In this document: piece after piece, positions 7,436 through 15,938 of the stretch
How the letters are laid out: every line of letters starts with the position of its first letter
Position numbering within the stretch: position 1 is the stretch's first letter
NCBI GenBank assembly: GCA_034422115.1
Contig: DAOUJW010000017.1
Span: forward strand, 124,001-188,000
Direction of reading: 5' to 3'
DNA length: 64,000 nucleotides
Source: DAOUJW01 sp034422115
GTDB taxonomy: Bacteria; Chloroflexota; Dehalococcoidia; Lucifugimonadales; UBA2985
Position numbers and translations under genes: made by a program
Notes under the pieces: generated by a model
Database searches by the model: none
What the model was told of the DNA's origin: nothing
What the model saw: only the letters and a program-made list of their open reading frames with translations

Positions 7436-10400
7436 TTGTCAGAGGTAACCTTGTTCACCCACCTGCACAACCACACCGAGTACAGCCTCCTGGACGGCCT
7501 CAGCCGCATCAGCCCTATGGTGCAACGCGCCAAAGAGCTGGGCATGGACTCCCTGGCCATCACCGATCATGGCGGGCTGTACGGCGCCATCGAGTTCTAT
7601 ACGGAGTGCAAGGAAGCCGGTATAAAGCCCATTATCGGGCTGGAGGCGTACCTGGCCCAGGAGAGCCGCCACAGGAAGGGCTCGGCGGACAAGAGCCCCT
7701 ACCATCTCCTTCTGCTGGCCAAGGACATGGAGGGATACCAGAACCTGCTCAAGCTGTCCTCCCTGTCGCACCTGGAGGGTTTCTACTACAAGCCCCGCGT
7801 CGACAAGGAGCTGCTGGAGGTTCATAGCGGAGGGCTGATCGCCTTTTCCGGCTGTCCAACCGCCGAGGTCCCGAGGCTGCTAATCGAAGGCAACACTCAG
7901 GAGGCCAGGGACGCCGCTCTCTGGTACAAGAACACCTTTGGGGATTTCTACCTGGAGCTTCAGCGACACGCAGACGTCCCGGAGCTTCCCAGGCTGAACG
8001 AAGAGCTCCTGAAGCTGGGCCAGGAAACGGGCCTGCCGCTGGTGGGCACCAACGACTGCCACTACATTCACCAGGAAGACGCCTCCATACAGGACATCCT
8101 AATCTGCATCCACACCAACACCAACATCCACGACGACAAGCGCCTGAGAATGACCGACGACTCCTACTACCTCAAGAGCCCCCAAGAGATGGAAGAGCTA
8201 TTCCCAGACGTGCCGGAAGCTGTCGCCAACACCCGTCGTATAGCCGACATGTGCCACCTGGAGTTGGACTTCAGCCAGCTTCGGCTGCCGGAGTACAAGA
8301 CCCCGGACGGCGTCAGCTCGGACGAGTACCTGGCTCGTCTCTGCTACGAGGGAATGCAGAAGCGCTACGGCAACCCCTCGGACGTGGTGCGTCAGCGTCT
8401 GGAGTACGAACTGGATGTTATAAGGAACACCCAGTTCAGCAACTACATCCTGGTGGTGTGGGATATAGCCGCCTTTGCACGGCAGAGCGGCATTATCTTC
8501 GGCGTACGGGGCAGCGCCGCCGCAAGCGTGGTGCTCTACTGCCTGGGCGTGACGGACATAGAGCCGCTCCAGTACAGGCTTGTTTTTGAGCGGTTCCTGA
8601 ACCTGGAGCGTCGTGAGATGCCGGACATCGACATGGACTTCCAGGACGACCGCCGCGACGAGGTGATAGCCTACGTGCGGCGGAAGTACGGCGGCGACCA
8701 CGTGGCGCAGATCATCACCTTCGGGACTCTGGGCCCCAAGGCAGCCATCCGCGACACGGGCCGCGCCCTTGGCATGGCCTACTCCGACGTCGACCGCGTT
8801 GCAAGGCTCATCCCCTTCCGCGTCCACTCCCTTGAGGAGGCGGTGGAAGGCACTGCGGAGCTGAAGGAGATATACGAGGCGGACGAGACCCTGAAGGACC
8901 TTGTGGACAAGGCCAAGCGTCTGGAGGGGGTTGCCCGCCACACAAGCACCCACGCCGCGGGAGTGGTCATCTCCAAGGAGCCGCTGACGGAGTACGTCCC
9001 ATTGCAGCGCCCCGTCCGCAGCGACTCTGCCGAGGACATGGCCATGACCCAGTTCCCAATGGACCCCATCGCCAAGCTGGGCCTCCTGAAGATGGACCTG
9101 CTGGGGCTGACCAACCTGACCATACTGGAGCAGGCGCGGCAGATGGTGACAACCCGTCGTGGAGTCAACCTGGTATTCGAAGAGATACCCCTGGACGACG
9201 AGAAGACCTACGCCCTCCTGTCGTCCGGCGAGACAACGGGGGTGTTCCAGCTGGAGAGCGCCGGGATGAGGCGGTACGTGAAGAAGCTGATGCCCAACTC
9301 CCTGGGAGACGTGGCTGCGATGATAGCCCTCTATCGCCCGGGGCCGATGGAGCACATCGACACTTTCATTGACGCCAAGCATGGCCGTGGTTCCATAAGC
9401 TACCCTCACCCGATGCTCAAAGACATCCTTGAAGAGACCTACGGAGTCATCGTCTACCAGGACCAGGTGCTTCTGATTGCCCAGGCCTTTGCGGGCTATA
9501 CCCTGGGAGAGGCGGACGTGGTGCGCAAGGCGATGGGCAAGAAGATTCCGGAGGTCATGCGGGACGAGCGTGAGAAGTTCGTGCAGGGCGCACTGGCTAA
9601 GGGGTTCTCCCAGGAGCTTTCCGAGGAGGTGTTCCAGCTTGTGGAGCCCTTTGCCGGCTACGCGTTCAACAAGGCCCACAGCGTGAGCTACGCCCTGATT
9701 GCCTACTGGACGGCCTACTTCAAAGCGAACTACCCTGAGGAGTACATGACGGCGCTGCTGAACGCCCACGCCGGGCAGGCGGAGAAGGTGGCCGGCGCGG
9801 TCACAGAGTGCCTTCAGCTTGGCATCCCGGTGCTCCTGCCAGACGTGAGCCGCAGCGAGGTGGACTTCTCCATAGACATCAACTCGGAGGGCAAGCCGTC
9901 CATCAGGTTCGGGCTGGCCACGGTCAAGAACGTGGGGGCCTCCGCGGTCGCGCCCCTTGTCGAAGAGCGAAAGAAGGCCGGTCCCTACACGTCTTTAGAG
10001 GATCTGTGCCACAGGGCCGACATGCGCGGCGTGAACCGCCGGGCGCTGGAAAGCCTGGCAAAGGTGGGCGCTCTGGACTCGCTCGGTCCGAGAGGCCAGC
10101 TGCTGGCCAGCGCCGACCGCATTCTGGCCATGGCCCAGCGAGAGGCCAAGCTGAAGGACTCCGGCCAGTCTACCATGTTCGACCTGTTCGGAGAGTCAGT
10201 AGCCGCGCCCGTAGCCGCCCTGGAGCTTGAGGAGGGTGAGGTGCTCCAGCAGGAGAAGATGGCATGGGAGCGAGAGCTTCTGGGCACCTTCATCTCGGAG
10301 AACCCCTGGAGTGAGGTGGCGCTGAAGGCCAAGTCCTACGCCATTATTTCCAGAAACGACATCGATACCGAAATGGTCGGGGAGAGCGTGACCATTGTGG

Positions 10401-11146
10401 GCCAGATATCCACACAGAGGATCGGCCTCACCCGCGAGGGCAAGACGTTCGCAGCCGTCGGCCTGGATCTCATGGGAGGCAGCCTGGAGGTAATGGTGTG
10501 GCCCAACGCCTATGAGCGCACCCAGGACCTGTGGTACGAGGGCAGCCTGGTTGAGGTGGTGGGCAAGATACGACAGAGAGACAACGAGCTATCGCTTCAC
10601 TGCGACGCTGCCAAGCTCTACCAGATAGAGGAGCAGGATGAATCTCCTCAACCGGGGGAGCAGGCGCCGGTCGTTGACCAGCCCAGGGCAGAAGCCGCTC
10701 CGGAGCAGGAAACTGGCAGCCAAGACGCCGCGCCAGCGATCCAATCGGTCGCTGAAAACGGCGCGTCCCATGCCCCGGATGCAGGAGAAAACGGGGCGTC
10801 ATCCGGCGACCATGCGGCGCTGAACGGCGCGTCGGAGTACGCCAACGGCAAGAGCCAGGAGAACGGGGCGCACGCAGCCACCTCTCAAAAGCTGTGGATA
10901 AGCCTGGAGGAGTCCAGCAACCCCGGGCAGGACGAGCACCTGCTGAGAGAGGTGGTGAAGCTGCTGCTCAACTACCCCGGCGACTGCCCGGTGGCCCTGA
11001 AAATCAAGACCAACGGCAAGCTGGTAAAGGTAGACCTGCCCGTGGCCCCCGTTGCCTACTGCCAGGAGCTGCACAACGACCTGACGGAAATGGTCGGAGA
11101 GAGTGGGATTGAGATGGAGGGTGACTTCGCCAGCTTGGTGGTGTAG
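7436..11146 (+). CDS. dnaE: DNA polymerase III subunit alpha
   Basis: Catalytic subunit of the replicative polymerase. The protein begins with the PHP domain (FTHLHNHTEYSLLDG, AITDHGGLYGAIEF). The polymerase core follows, with FGVRGSAAAS near residue 355 and the metal-binding PDIDMDFQDDRR near 398, then a helix-hairpin-helix region and an OB domain (VTIVGQISTQRIGL, about 985-1055). A low-complexity linker with four NGA[S/H] repeats leads to a small C-terminal domain. Length 1236 is slightly above typical. TTG 7436 is 3 bases after GGGAG; TTG 7451, 5 bases after GAGG and about 20 bases from the predicted transcription start, is a good alternative that would remove 5 residues. Confidence 0.97.
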   Translation: MSEVTLFTHLHNHTEYSLLDGLSRISPMVQRAKELGMDSLAITDHGGLYGAIEFYTECKEAGIKPIIGLEAYLAQESRHRKGSADKSPYHLLLLAKDMEGYQNLLKLSSLSHLEGFYYKPRVDKELLEVHSGGLIAFSGCPTAEVPRLLIEGNTQEARDAALWYKNTFGDFYLELQRHADVPELPRLNEELLKLGQETGLPLVGTNDCHYIHQEDASIQDILICIHTNTNIHDDKRLRMTDDSYYLKSPQEMEELFPDVPEAVANTRRIADMCHLELDFSQLRLPEYKTPDGVSSDEYLARLCYEGMQKRYGNPSDVVRQRLEYELDVIRNTQFSNYILVVWDIAAFARQSGIIFGVRGSAAASVVLYCLGVTDIEPLQYRLVFERFLNLERREMPDIDMDFQDDRRDEVIAYVRRKYGGDHVAQIITFGTLGPKAAIRDTGRALGMAYSDVDRVARLIPFRVHSLEEAVEGTAELKEIYEADETLKDLVDKAKRLEGVARHTSTHAAGVVISKEPLTEYVPLQRPVRSDSAEDMAMTQFPMDPIAKLGLLKMDLLGLTNLTILEQARQMVTTRRGVNLVFEEIPLDDEKTYALLSSGETTGVFQLESAGMRRYVKKLMPNSLGDVAAMIALYRPGPMEHIDTFIDAKHGRGSISYPHPMLKDILEETYGVIVYQDQVLLIAQAFAGYTLGEADVVRKAMGKKIPEVMRDEREKFVQGALAKGFSQELSEEVFQLVEPFAGYAFNKAHSVSYALIAYWTAYFKANYPEEYMTALLNAHAGQAEKVAGAVTECLQLGIPVLLPDVSRSEVDFSIDINSEGKPSIRFGLATVKNVGASAVAPLVEERKKAGPYTSLEDLCHRADMRGVNRRALESLAKVGALDSLGPRGQLLASADRILAMAQREAKLKDSGQSTMFDLFGESVAAPVAALELEEGEVLQQEKMAWERELLGTFISENPWSEVALKAKSYAIISRNDIDTEMVGESVTIVGQISTQRIGLTREGKTFAAVGLDLMGGSLEVMVWPNAYERTQDLWYEGSLVEVVGKIRQRDNELSLHCDAAKLYQIEEQDESPQPGEQAPVVDQPRAEAAPEQETGSQDAAPAIQSVAENGASHAPDAGENGASSGDHAALNGASEYANGKSQENGAHAATSQKLWISLEESSNPGQDEHLLREVVKLLLNYPGDCPVALKIKTNGKLVKVDLPVAPVAYCQELHNDLTEMVGESGIEMEGDFASLVV

Positions 11147-11182
11147 GGCGGCACTCTGCTGCAGCCCTGGTTTGCTGGCGTC

Positions 11183-11587
11183 TTACCAGATCGTTTCCAC
11201 CTGAGACGAAGCGGCAAGAATCGCATCCCGCGTCACCACAGGCGCGCCAAGAGCTGCGGACTCGGCTGCCATGAGCCTGTCGTGCATCGCCGTAATATCC
11301 GGGAATTGGTCAAGTCTCTCAAGCTGCGCCCTCCCCAGATCCGAGACCTCTATCCCGCTCACGGACGCCAGCGCATCCAGCAGGGTGGAGGGGGCAATAG
11401 GCTGATTCAGCTTGGCAGAGAGGGAATAGAACTCCGCGATGGCTATCGCAGGTACGACGATGGTTGCATTGCCGGTCTCTGCCAGCCGGAAGACGGCGGA
11501 CGCGGCGGGCGTGAGGCACTCCGGCGACCTCAGATACCACCACAGGGCATGGGTGTCAACCACAAACTTGGTTGGGCTATTGACCAC
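11183..11587 (-). CDS. PIN-domain ribonuclease toxin (VapC family)
   Basis: 134 residues of PIN fold with the four acidic metal ligands visible: D11 (VVDTHALWW), E52 (AIAEFYSL), D103 (MHDRLMAA) and D120 (VTRDAIL). VapC toxins are Mg-dependent RNases, often cutting tRNA or rRNA. It lies 21 bases downstream of a Phd/YefM-like antitoxin on the same strand and is expressed with it. Confidence 0.9.
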   Translation of the reverse strand: MVNSPTKFVVDTHALWWYLRSPECLTPAASAVFRLAETGNATIVVPAIAIAEFYSLSAKLNQPIAPSTLLDALASVSGIEVSDLGRAQLERLDQFPDITAMHDRLMAAESAALGAPVVTRDAILAASSQVETIW

Positions 11588-11608
11588 AGCTAGCGGGGCC
11601 TCTTCAGG

Positions 11609-11854
11609 CTACGGGTCTTTAGGCTCCCAGAGCGTCTTTATGTCCGCGAAGTCCTCATAGGACGCGTCTGGCAGGGTGTTGAAGGCCCCTTTCAGCGTGC
11701 TGAGGGAGGGTTTTTCCTCACCGGGGTCCTGCACAAGGCTCAGCTTGCCGCGGGGCTTCCCGCGGCGCGTGATAATCACCTCTTCACCGTACTTGAGGTT
11801 CATGATTATATCACTGACCTTGGATTTGAACTCTCTTATGTTGTATGAGGTCAT
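11609..11854 (-). CDS. Phd/YefM-type antitoxin
   Basis: 81 residues, with the Phd/YefM DNA-binding fold at the N-terminus (YNIREFKSKVSDIIMNLKYGEEVIITRRGKPRGKL) and a toxin-binding tail (LSTLKGAFNTLPDASYEDFADIKTLWEP). It has an AAGGAG site 5 bases before ATG 11854. It probably represses its own promoter through the palindrome just upstream. Confidence 0.88.
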   Translation of the reverse strand: MTSYNIREFKSKVSDIIMNLKYGEEVIITRRGKPRGKLSLVQDPGEEKPSLSTLKGAFNTLPDASYEDFADIKTLWEPKDP

Positions 11855-11865
11855 GCGTGCTCCTT

Positions 11866-11928
11866 AATGTGGTCACGTCCATTACAATTATGTGACCACA
11901 TTCTACCACGCGCCCTCACTGTACGCAA
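11866..11928 (-). promoter_or_regulatory. Promoter and operator of the Phd/PIN pair
   Basis: On the minus strand, TTGCGT (11928-11923), a 17-base spacer and TAGAAT (11905-11900) form a promoter. A perfect inverted repeat of AATGTGGTCAC (arms 11866-11876 and 11892-11902, 15 bases apart) overlaps the end of the -10 and the transcription start and ends at the ribosome site. Binding by the antitoxin would block initiation. Confidence 0.75.
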
Positions 11929-11959
11929 TACCCTGAGTTTTGCGCGCAACCCGGACGCC

Positions 11960-12268
11960 TCACACGGCGCTGGGGGCTGTCCCTCTCTCCAGCCACACCT
12001 CTGTCCTGGCCGGAGAGGTTAGCAGGGAGTTGACCTTATCAACCACTTCAAGGCGTTCCTGGTGGTGTTCCCAGTCTCGCCAGTCCTTGAGGGTGGACCA
12101 GTTGCTTATCACCAGGTGAATGCTTGGGTCCGACGCAAGGATAAGGGTCTCCCCGGAAATATATCCAGGCTGCTTGAGGGCCCTTGCCCTCAGCTCCACC
12201 AAAAGCTCCTCCAACTCCGCCTCCCGGCCGGTATTGACGTGACGCGACATGAGCACCTTGATAGCCAT
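11960..12268 (-). CDS. Antibiotic biosynthesis monooxygenase-domain protein
   Basis: 102 residues of the ABM dimeric ferredoxin-like fold: KVLMSRHVNTGREAELEELLVELRARALKQPGYISGETL and SNWSTLKDWRDWEHH are typical. Such proteins are cofactor-free monooxygenases or heme-degrading enzymes; this one cannot be placed further. Start ATG 12268 is chosen because GGAGG lies 9 bases upstream, inside the last codons of ogt; the frame is open further upstream but only as an overlap with ogt. Confidence 0.8.
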   Translation of the reverse strand: MAIKVLMSRHVNTGREAELEELLVELRARALKQPGYISGETLILASDPSIHLVISNWSTLKDWRDWEHHQERLEVVDKVNSLLTSPARTEVWLERGTAPSAV

Positions 12269-12270
12269 GG

Positions 12271-12837
12271 CTAGTACCCTCCTTCGCCGGCGGCGACTTC
12301 TCTTCCAGTTCCGCTTTCGATATCCAGCAACTCTCGCTTTAGCCCGATTCCATCCGGGCCTCCGTAACCTCGGAGGTCTCCCTGTTCGCCGATAACCCTG
12401 TGGCACGGCACGATGATGGGCGCAGGGTTGGCCCTCATCGCCTGTCCGACGGCGCGGGCAGCCCTGGGCCTGCCGATCTCCCGGGCAATCCAGCTGTAGC
12501 TCCGGGTCTCTCCCCAGGGAATTGTGCGCGCCGCCTCCCAAACACTCTTCTGGAAGTCCGTGCCCTTAAGGTCCAGGATGTCCGGAAATGAGGTCACCTC
12601 TCCCTCGAAGTAACGCTCCAGCCTGCGGCCAAGGTCCTCAAAGGCCTCCGGGTCCAGCTCTGTTCCGACGACGGGCTGTGGTAGGTCCAAGCTGCTCAGG
12701 GCCTCTGCGGGGTCGAGATGGGGCAGCGAAAGGCGTCTTATACCCCTTGACGATGCCTCCACGGCTACCCAGCCCCTGGTGGTGGACACAACTCCGTGGG
12801 CTGCTGGTTCCTCTCTCCGGTTATTCGCTTTGACCAT
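12271..12837 (-). CDS. ogt: Methylated-DNA-[protein]-cysteine S-methyltransferase
   Basis: Suicide repair enzyme that moves alkyl groups from O6-alkylguanine to its own cysteine. The active site PCHRVIG is present (Cys145), followed by GYGGPDGIGLKRELLDIE; the helix-turn-helix (FQKSVWEAARTIPWGETRSYSWIAREIG.PRAARAVG) is intact. The N-terminal half is the variable ribonuclease-like domain. An extended -10 (TGG+TATAAT, minus strand 12908-12903) lies about 65 bases upstream. The ABM gene follows with no gap. Confidence 0.94.
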   Translation of the reverse strand: MVKANNRREEPAAHGVVSTTRGWVAVEASSRGIRRLSLPHLDPAEALSSLDLPQPVVGTELDPEAFEDLGRRLERYFEGEVTSFPDILDLKGTDFQKSVWEAARTIPWGETRSYSWIAREIGRPRAARAVGQAMRANPAPIIVPCHRVIGEQGDLRGYGGPDGIGLKRELLDIESGTGREVAAGEGGY

Positions 12838-13061
12838 ATCCGTCCTGATGTGCGTGATTGCGCCACCGGCTTCCGCCCGTCGCGCTTGCCGATTGCTATT
12901 CCATTATACCAAGATATGCGCCCACAGACACCAGTTGGCGGCCCGCGTCTTTGGTGATAGCGAACTGGAATATAGCGGAGATGCGCCAACGCAAATGATG
13001 CGCAATCGCCACGTCAGCAACGTAAATCGTCGCCAATGCAGATGGTTAATGATACGACCAA

Positions 13062-13090
13062 TTGACACCACAGCGTTATCTGAATATAAT
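13062..13090 (+). promoter_or_regulatory. Consensus sigma-70 promoter for the acyl-CoA dehydrogenase
   Basis: TTGACA (13062-13067) and TATAAT (13085-13090) with a 17-base spacer: a perfect consensus promoter, the strongest in the window. Predicted start near 13097 gives a leader of about 98 bases containing a GCCGAAAGGC mini-hairpin. The rest of the 12838-13194 gap holds only the divergent ogt promoter. Confidence 0.85.
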
Positions 13091-13194
13091 GCCGCGTATC
13101 GTGGGCAGTCCCGTGTTCGGCTCTGCGCTTGTGGTTTAGTCGGAGGCCGAAAGGCGGCTCACCCTGGTGGTTGAATCAGATAAGGAGGGCAGGC

Positions 13195-14424
13195 ATGGAC
13201 TTTACACTGTCGTCAGCATATACGGAGGAGCAGGAGCGGTTCCGGCTGGAGGTGAGGGCGTGGCTGGAGGAGAACGTGCCGGACGACATGAAGGAGCCTA
13301 TCGACGGGGACGACTTCACCTATGAGCAGTACCAGTTCTACCGGGAGCTGTGGAGGAAGATGGGCGAGAAGGGCTGGCTCTTCCCCACCTATCCCAAGGA
13401 GTACGGCGGCGGTGGAATGTCAGCCGACTACGAGGTGATCATATCCGAGGAGATGTCCGCGGCGCAGGTGAAGGCCTGCACCAGCCGCTCTCTGGTGTTC
13501 CAGACCCTCCTGGTTTGGGGCACGGAGGAGCAGAAGCAGAAGTTCCTTCCCCCACTGCTCAGGGGTGATGCGATAGTCTTCCAGAAGCTCACGGAGCCCC
13601 AGGGCGGGGCCGACCTGGCCAGCATCCAGAGCCGAGCCACCCAGGACGGCGACGACTGGATTCTCAACGGCCGGAACGTCTTCATCGGAGACCCGTATGA
13701 CGTGGAGTACCTGGCCGGGCCTATGGTTACGGATCCGGACGCGCCCCGGCATCGAAACCTGGGCTACTTCATGATTCCGGTTCCCTCGGAAGGACTGGAG
13801 CTGCGGGAGATGAAGCTGCTGCCCAGCTCCCGGAAGCAGGCCATTTTCCTGGACAACGTGCGCATCCCCGGCGATCACCTGATTGGCGGCGTCAACCAGG
13901 GTTGGCAGGTCATGGGCACTCATTTGGAGTTCGAGCACGGCGGTCGTGGCCGGGCCGTACCCAGAGACGAGAATACGGACAGCCTGATAGAGTACCTGAA
14001 GGATACCAAGCACGACGGCGGTACCCTGGGCAACGACGAAGTGGTACAGCAGGTTGCTATGGACGCCGTCCTGGATTCCCACGTTCAGGCACTGCTGCTC
14101 CAGCGGACCTACTGGATGTACCAGAACCGCATGGAGATCCAGTACGAGGGCAACGTAGCCAACGTGCATGGCCGGGAGTCCAGCCTGCGCAACGCCCGCA
14201 GGATACGAGAGCTGTACGGCCCCTACGGGTTCCTGGGCACAAAGGAGCCCGGAGCCCCTCACGGCGGCGCGCAGGAGGTGAACCAGCGCTCCAGGGCGGG
14301 TCAGAACCACGCTGCCGGAAGCACGAACATCGCCAAGGTGATACTGGCGAGGAGGATCGGGATCAGCCGCACCCAGGAGAGGGCGGCGCCCACCGCGTCC
14401 ACCGCCACCAGCCACAGCAGCTAG
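13195..14424 (+). CDS. Acyl-CoA dehydrogenase
   Basis: FAD-dependent acyl-CoA dehydrogenase of 409 residues. The N-terminal helical domain (YTEEQERFRLEVRAWLEENVP) leads into the beta domain with FQKLTEPQGGADLASIQSRA and WILNGRNVFIGD, the segment that holds the flavin and acyl chain, then a helical C-terminal domain ending in a low-complexity Thr/Ser/Ala tail. The start is ATG 13195 behind AAGGAGGG; the frame is open 66 bases further but without a ribosome site. Transcribed alone from a consensus promoter and closed by a terminator. The substrate chain is unknown. Confidence 0.92.
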   Translation: MDFTLSSAYTEEQERFRLEVRAWLEENVPDDMKEPIDGDDFTYEQYQFYRELWRKMGEKGWLFPTYPKEYGGGGMSADYEVIISEEMSAAQVKACTSRSLVFQTLLVWGTEEQKQKFLPPLLRGDAIVFQKLTEPQGGADLASIQSRATQDGDDWILNGRNVFIGDPYDVEYLAGPMVTDPDAPRHRNLGYFMIPVPSEGLELREMKLLPSSRKQAIFLDNVRIPGDHLIGGVNQGWQVMGTHLEFEHGGRGRAVPRDENTDSLIEYLKDTKHDGGTLGNDEVVQQVAMDAVLDSHVQALLLQRTYWMYQNRMEIQYEGNVANVHGRESSLRNARRIRELYGPYGFLGTKEPGAPHGGAQEVNQRSRAGQNHAAGSTNIAKVILARRIGISRTQERAAPTASTATSHSS

Positions 14425-14447
14425 TCATTAGCCGCTTGCCACAAAGA

Positions 14448-14487
14448 AGAGGGCCAGGGTCTTAACACCCTGGCCCTCTCTGTTTGT
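14448..14487 (+). terminator. Intrinsic terminator after the acyl-CoA dehydrogenase
   Basis: Perfect 13-base arms 14448-14460 and 14467-14479 (AGAGGGCCAGGGT) around a 6-base loop, followed by the moderately T-rich CTGTTTGTC. Confidence 0.85.
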
Positions 14488-14512
14488 CTCCGTACGAGGC
14501 AGTCTTACCCGG

Positions 14513-14782
14513 CTACTCGGATGGCGGGTCGTCGGGTTCCAGCTTGGCCTCCGTGGCCATGGAAGCCAGCTTCTCCAGGTGGTCCTCTATGTAGCAGTGG
14601 CCGAAGTAGTAGACGTTGTACTCCTTGTCGTCCCTGGTCTCGCTGTACTCGCGCTTTGGCTCCAGTTTGTTGGACTGAAGGTAGCTGTTAACCTCGCTGT
14701 CCTTCGCGTCCGGCCCGCTGGGATCAAAAAGAAGGAGGACTCGCTGCTCGGTTGGCGCAATGCTGATAACTTCCAGCTTCAT
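14513..14782 (-). CDS. Hypothetical acidic protein
   Basis: 89 residues, MKLEVISIAPTEQRVLLLFDPSG, with a central Tyr-rich YNVYYFGHCYIEDHLEKL and an acidic end. No membrane segment, no known motif. It has a good ribosome site (GGAGG) before ATG 14782. Function unknown. Confidence 0.6.
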   Translation of the reverse strand: MKLEVISIAPTEQRVLLLFDPSGPDAKDSEVNSYLQSNKLEPKREYSETRDDKEYNVYYFGHCYIEDHLEKLASMATEAKLEPDDPPSE

Positions 14783-14854
14783 AGTGCTCCACCTCCATTA
14801 TGCTGAATGCTGTATCAGATTATAGCCCATAGAGGGGCTGCTACCAAGGTCTTG

Positions 14855-15307
14855 CTATCCCAGGTGGACTATTTCTATGTCACCCCAACTTCTCTGGAGA
14901 TACTCAGCGACAAGGCGGCGGTGACACTGGTCTGGCTTCTCCTCACTGCACAGCAGGCAAGCGTTGGCTATGGTGCGCTTAAGCCCCATTTTCTCAATCC
15001 GACGCTGCTCCATAAGACCCAGGAACTCGCTTTCATAGGTCTCCCAGTCCTTGTGGCCTTTACGGTATGCGTCCAGCAACTCGCGGGTTGGCGCAAGCTC
15101 CGGTAGATGTACGTACTTAATTCGGCAGATCTTGCTCAGGAAGTACTCCAGGTCTTCCTTCTTGGTGAAACCCGCCAGCTGGGACATGTTGCTCAGGCGG
15201 ACGTCTACCACCCGCTTAGCGCCTGACCTGCGCAGCAGTTCAAAAAAATCTGAAGCGGATTTCTTCGTGAACCCGATAGTATAGACTCTCAATATCCGTC
15301 CCACCAC
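14855..15307 (-). CDS. DUF488 family protein (short copy)
   Basis: Up to 150 residues: VYTIGFTKKSASDFFELLRRSGAKRVVDVRLSN.S..AGF and CLLCSEEKPDQCHRRLVAEYL are the DUF488 signature, with the conserved Asp-Val-Arg and the C..E..P..CHR motif. The start is ambiguous between GTG 15307 and TTG 15292 (just before LRVYTIGF); the first overlaps the upstream DUF488 gene by 19 bases. Biochemical role not established. It forms a cassette with the next two genes. Confidence 0.85.
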   Translation of the reverse strand: MVGRILRVYTIGFTKKSASDFFELLRRSGAKRVVDVRLSNMSQLAGFTKKEDLEYFLSKICRIKYVHLPELAPTRELLDAYRKGHKDWETYESEFLGLMEQRRIEKMGLKRTIANACLLCSEEKPDQCHRRLVAEYLQRSWGDIEIVHLG

Positions 15308-15924
15308 TCGGTTTCGGTATTCTGTGGACTATTGGTGACGTACGCCACCTTCTTCTCCTGGATCATGAGGGCGTCTGAGATGACCTCGGACCTGGAACGG
15401 AACAGGTCGCCATATTGCGGCAATTTCAAAGCGTCTACCAGCCGACTCATAGTGGTGTCGTGATTTTCTAGGGTTCCGTCTGCAAGGATGTGTTCAACCA
15501 TTAGGTCCCGTTCCACAAGCGCTCTAGCAATCAACAACGTGCGATGGCAGTCAAGGGGCTCTTTTTCCGTACACATAAGAGCAATGCGGCGCTCGTCTGC
15601 GTTGCGAACCAGGTACGCCAGTCCGTCTTCAAACATATCCGCGTTTGCCAGACGCTCGTAAAGCACACGCCCATTGGCGTCGTAGTACGAGCTGTCCGAG
15701 GGTCTGCCTCCAAGCTCCGCGCCCAGAAAAACGTAGCCAATCCCGGCCGACTCAAGGGCCGTCTCTAGGCGGCCAAGATTGAATTGCGTTGTATAACGGC
15801 TGTACGGCGCAGACCGGACGTCCACCACCTCATCCACTTTGTGCTGCTTCAAAAGGGTAATGAATTCCTCAAGTGAATTGTTAGAGTGTCCGATGGTGAA
15901 TACAGGGTGCTGAGTTTTGTTCAT
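15289..15924 (-). CDS. DUF488 family protein (long copy)
   Basis: 211 residues with VFTIGHSNNSLEEFITLLKQHKVDEVVDVRSAPYSR at the start and LMCTEKEPLDCHRTLLIARAL near 135: the same DUF488 landmarks as its downstream partner, in the classical TIGHS form. A C-terminal extension of about 50 residues has no recognised motif. It starts 14 bases after the stop of 15939..16610. The pair resembles an ancient duplication rather than a recent one, as identity is low outside the motifs. Confidence 0.88.
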   Translation of the reverse strand: MNKTQHPVFTIGHSNNSLEEFITLLKQHKVDEVVDVRSAPYSRYTTQFNLGRLETALESAGIGYVFLGAELGGRPSDSSYYDANGRVLYERLANADMFEDGLAYLVRNADERRIALMCTEKEPLDCHRTLLIARALVERDLMVEHILADGTLENHDTTMSRLVDALKLPQYGDLFRSRSEVISDALMIQEKKVAYVTNSPQNTETEWWDGY

Positions 15925-15938
15925 TATCTTTGTAACTC

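Noticed and set aside
8198..9769. 523-codon minus-strand open frame opposite dnaE
   Set aside because: It lies antisense to the intact polymerase core, has no recognisable domain and no ribosome site.
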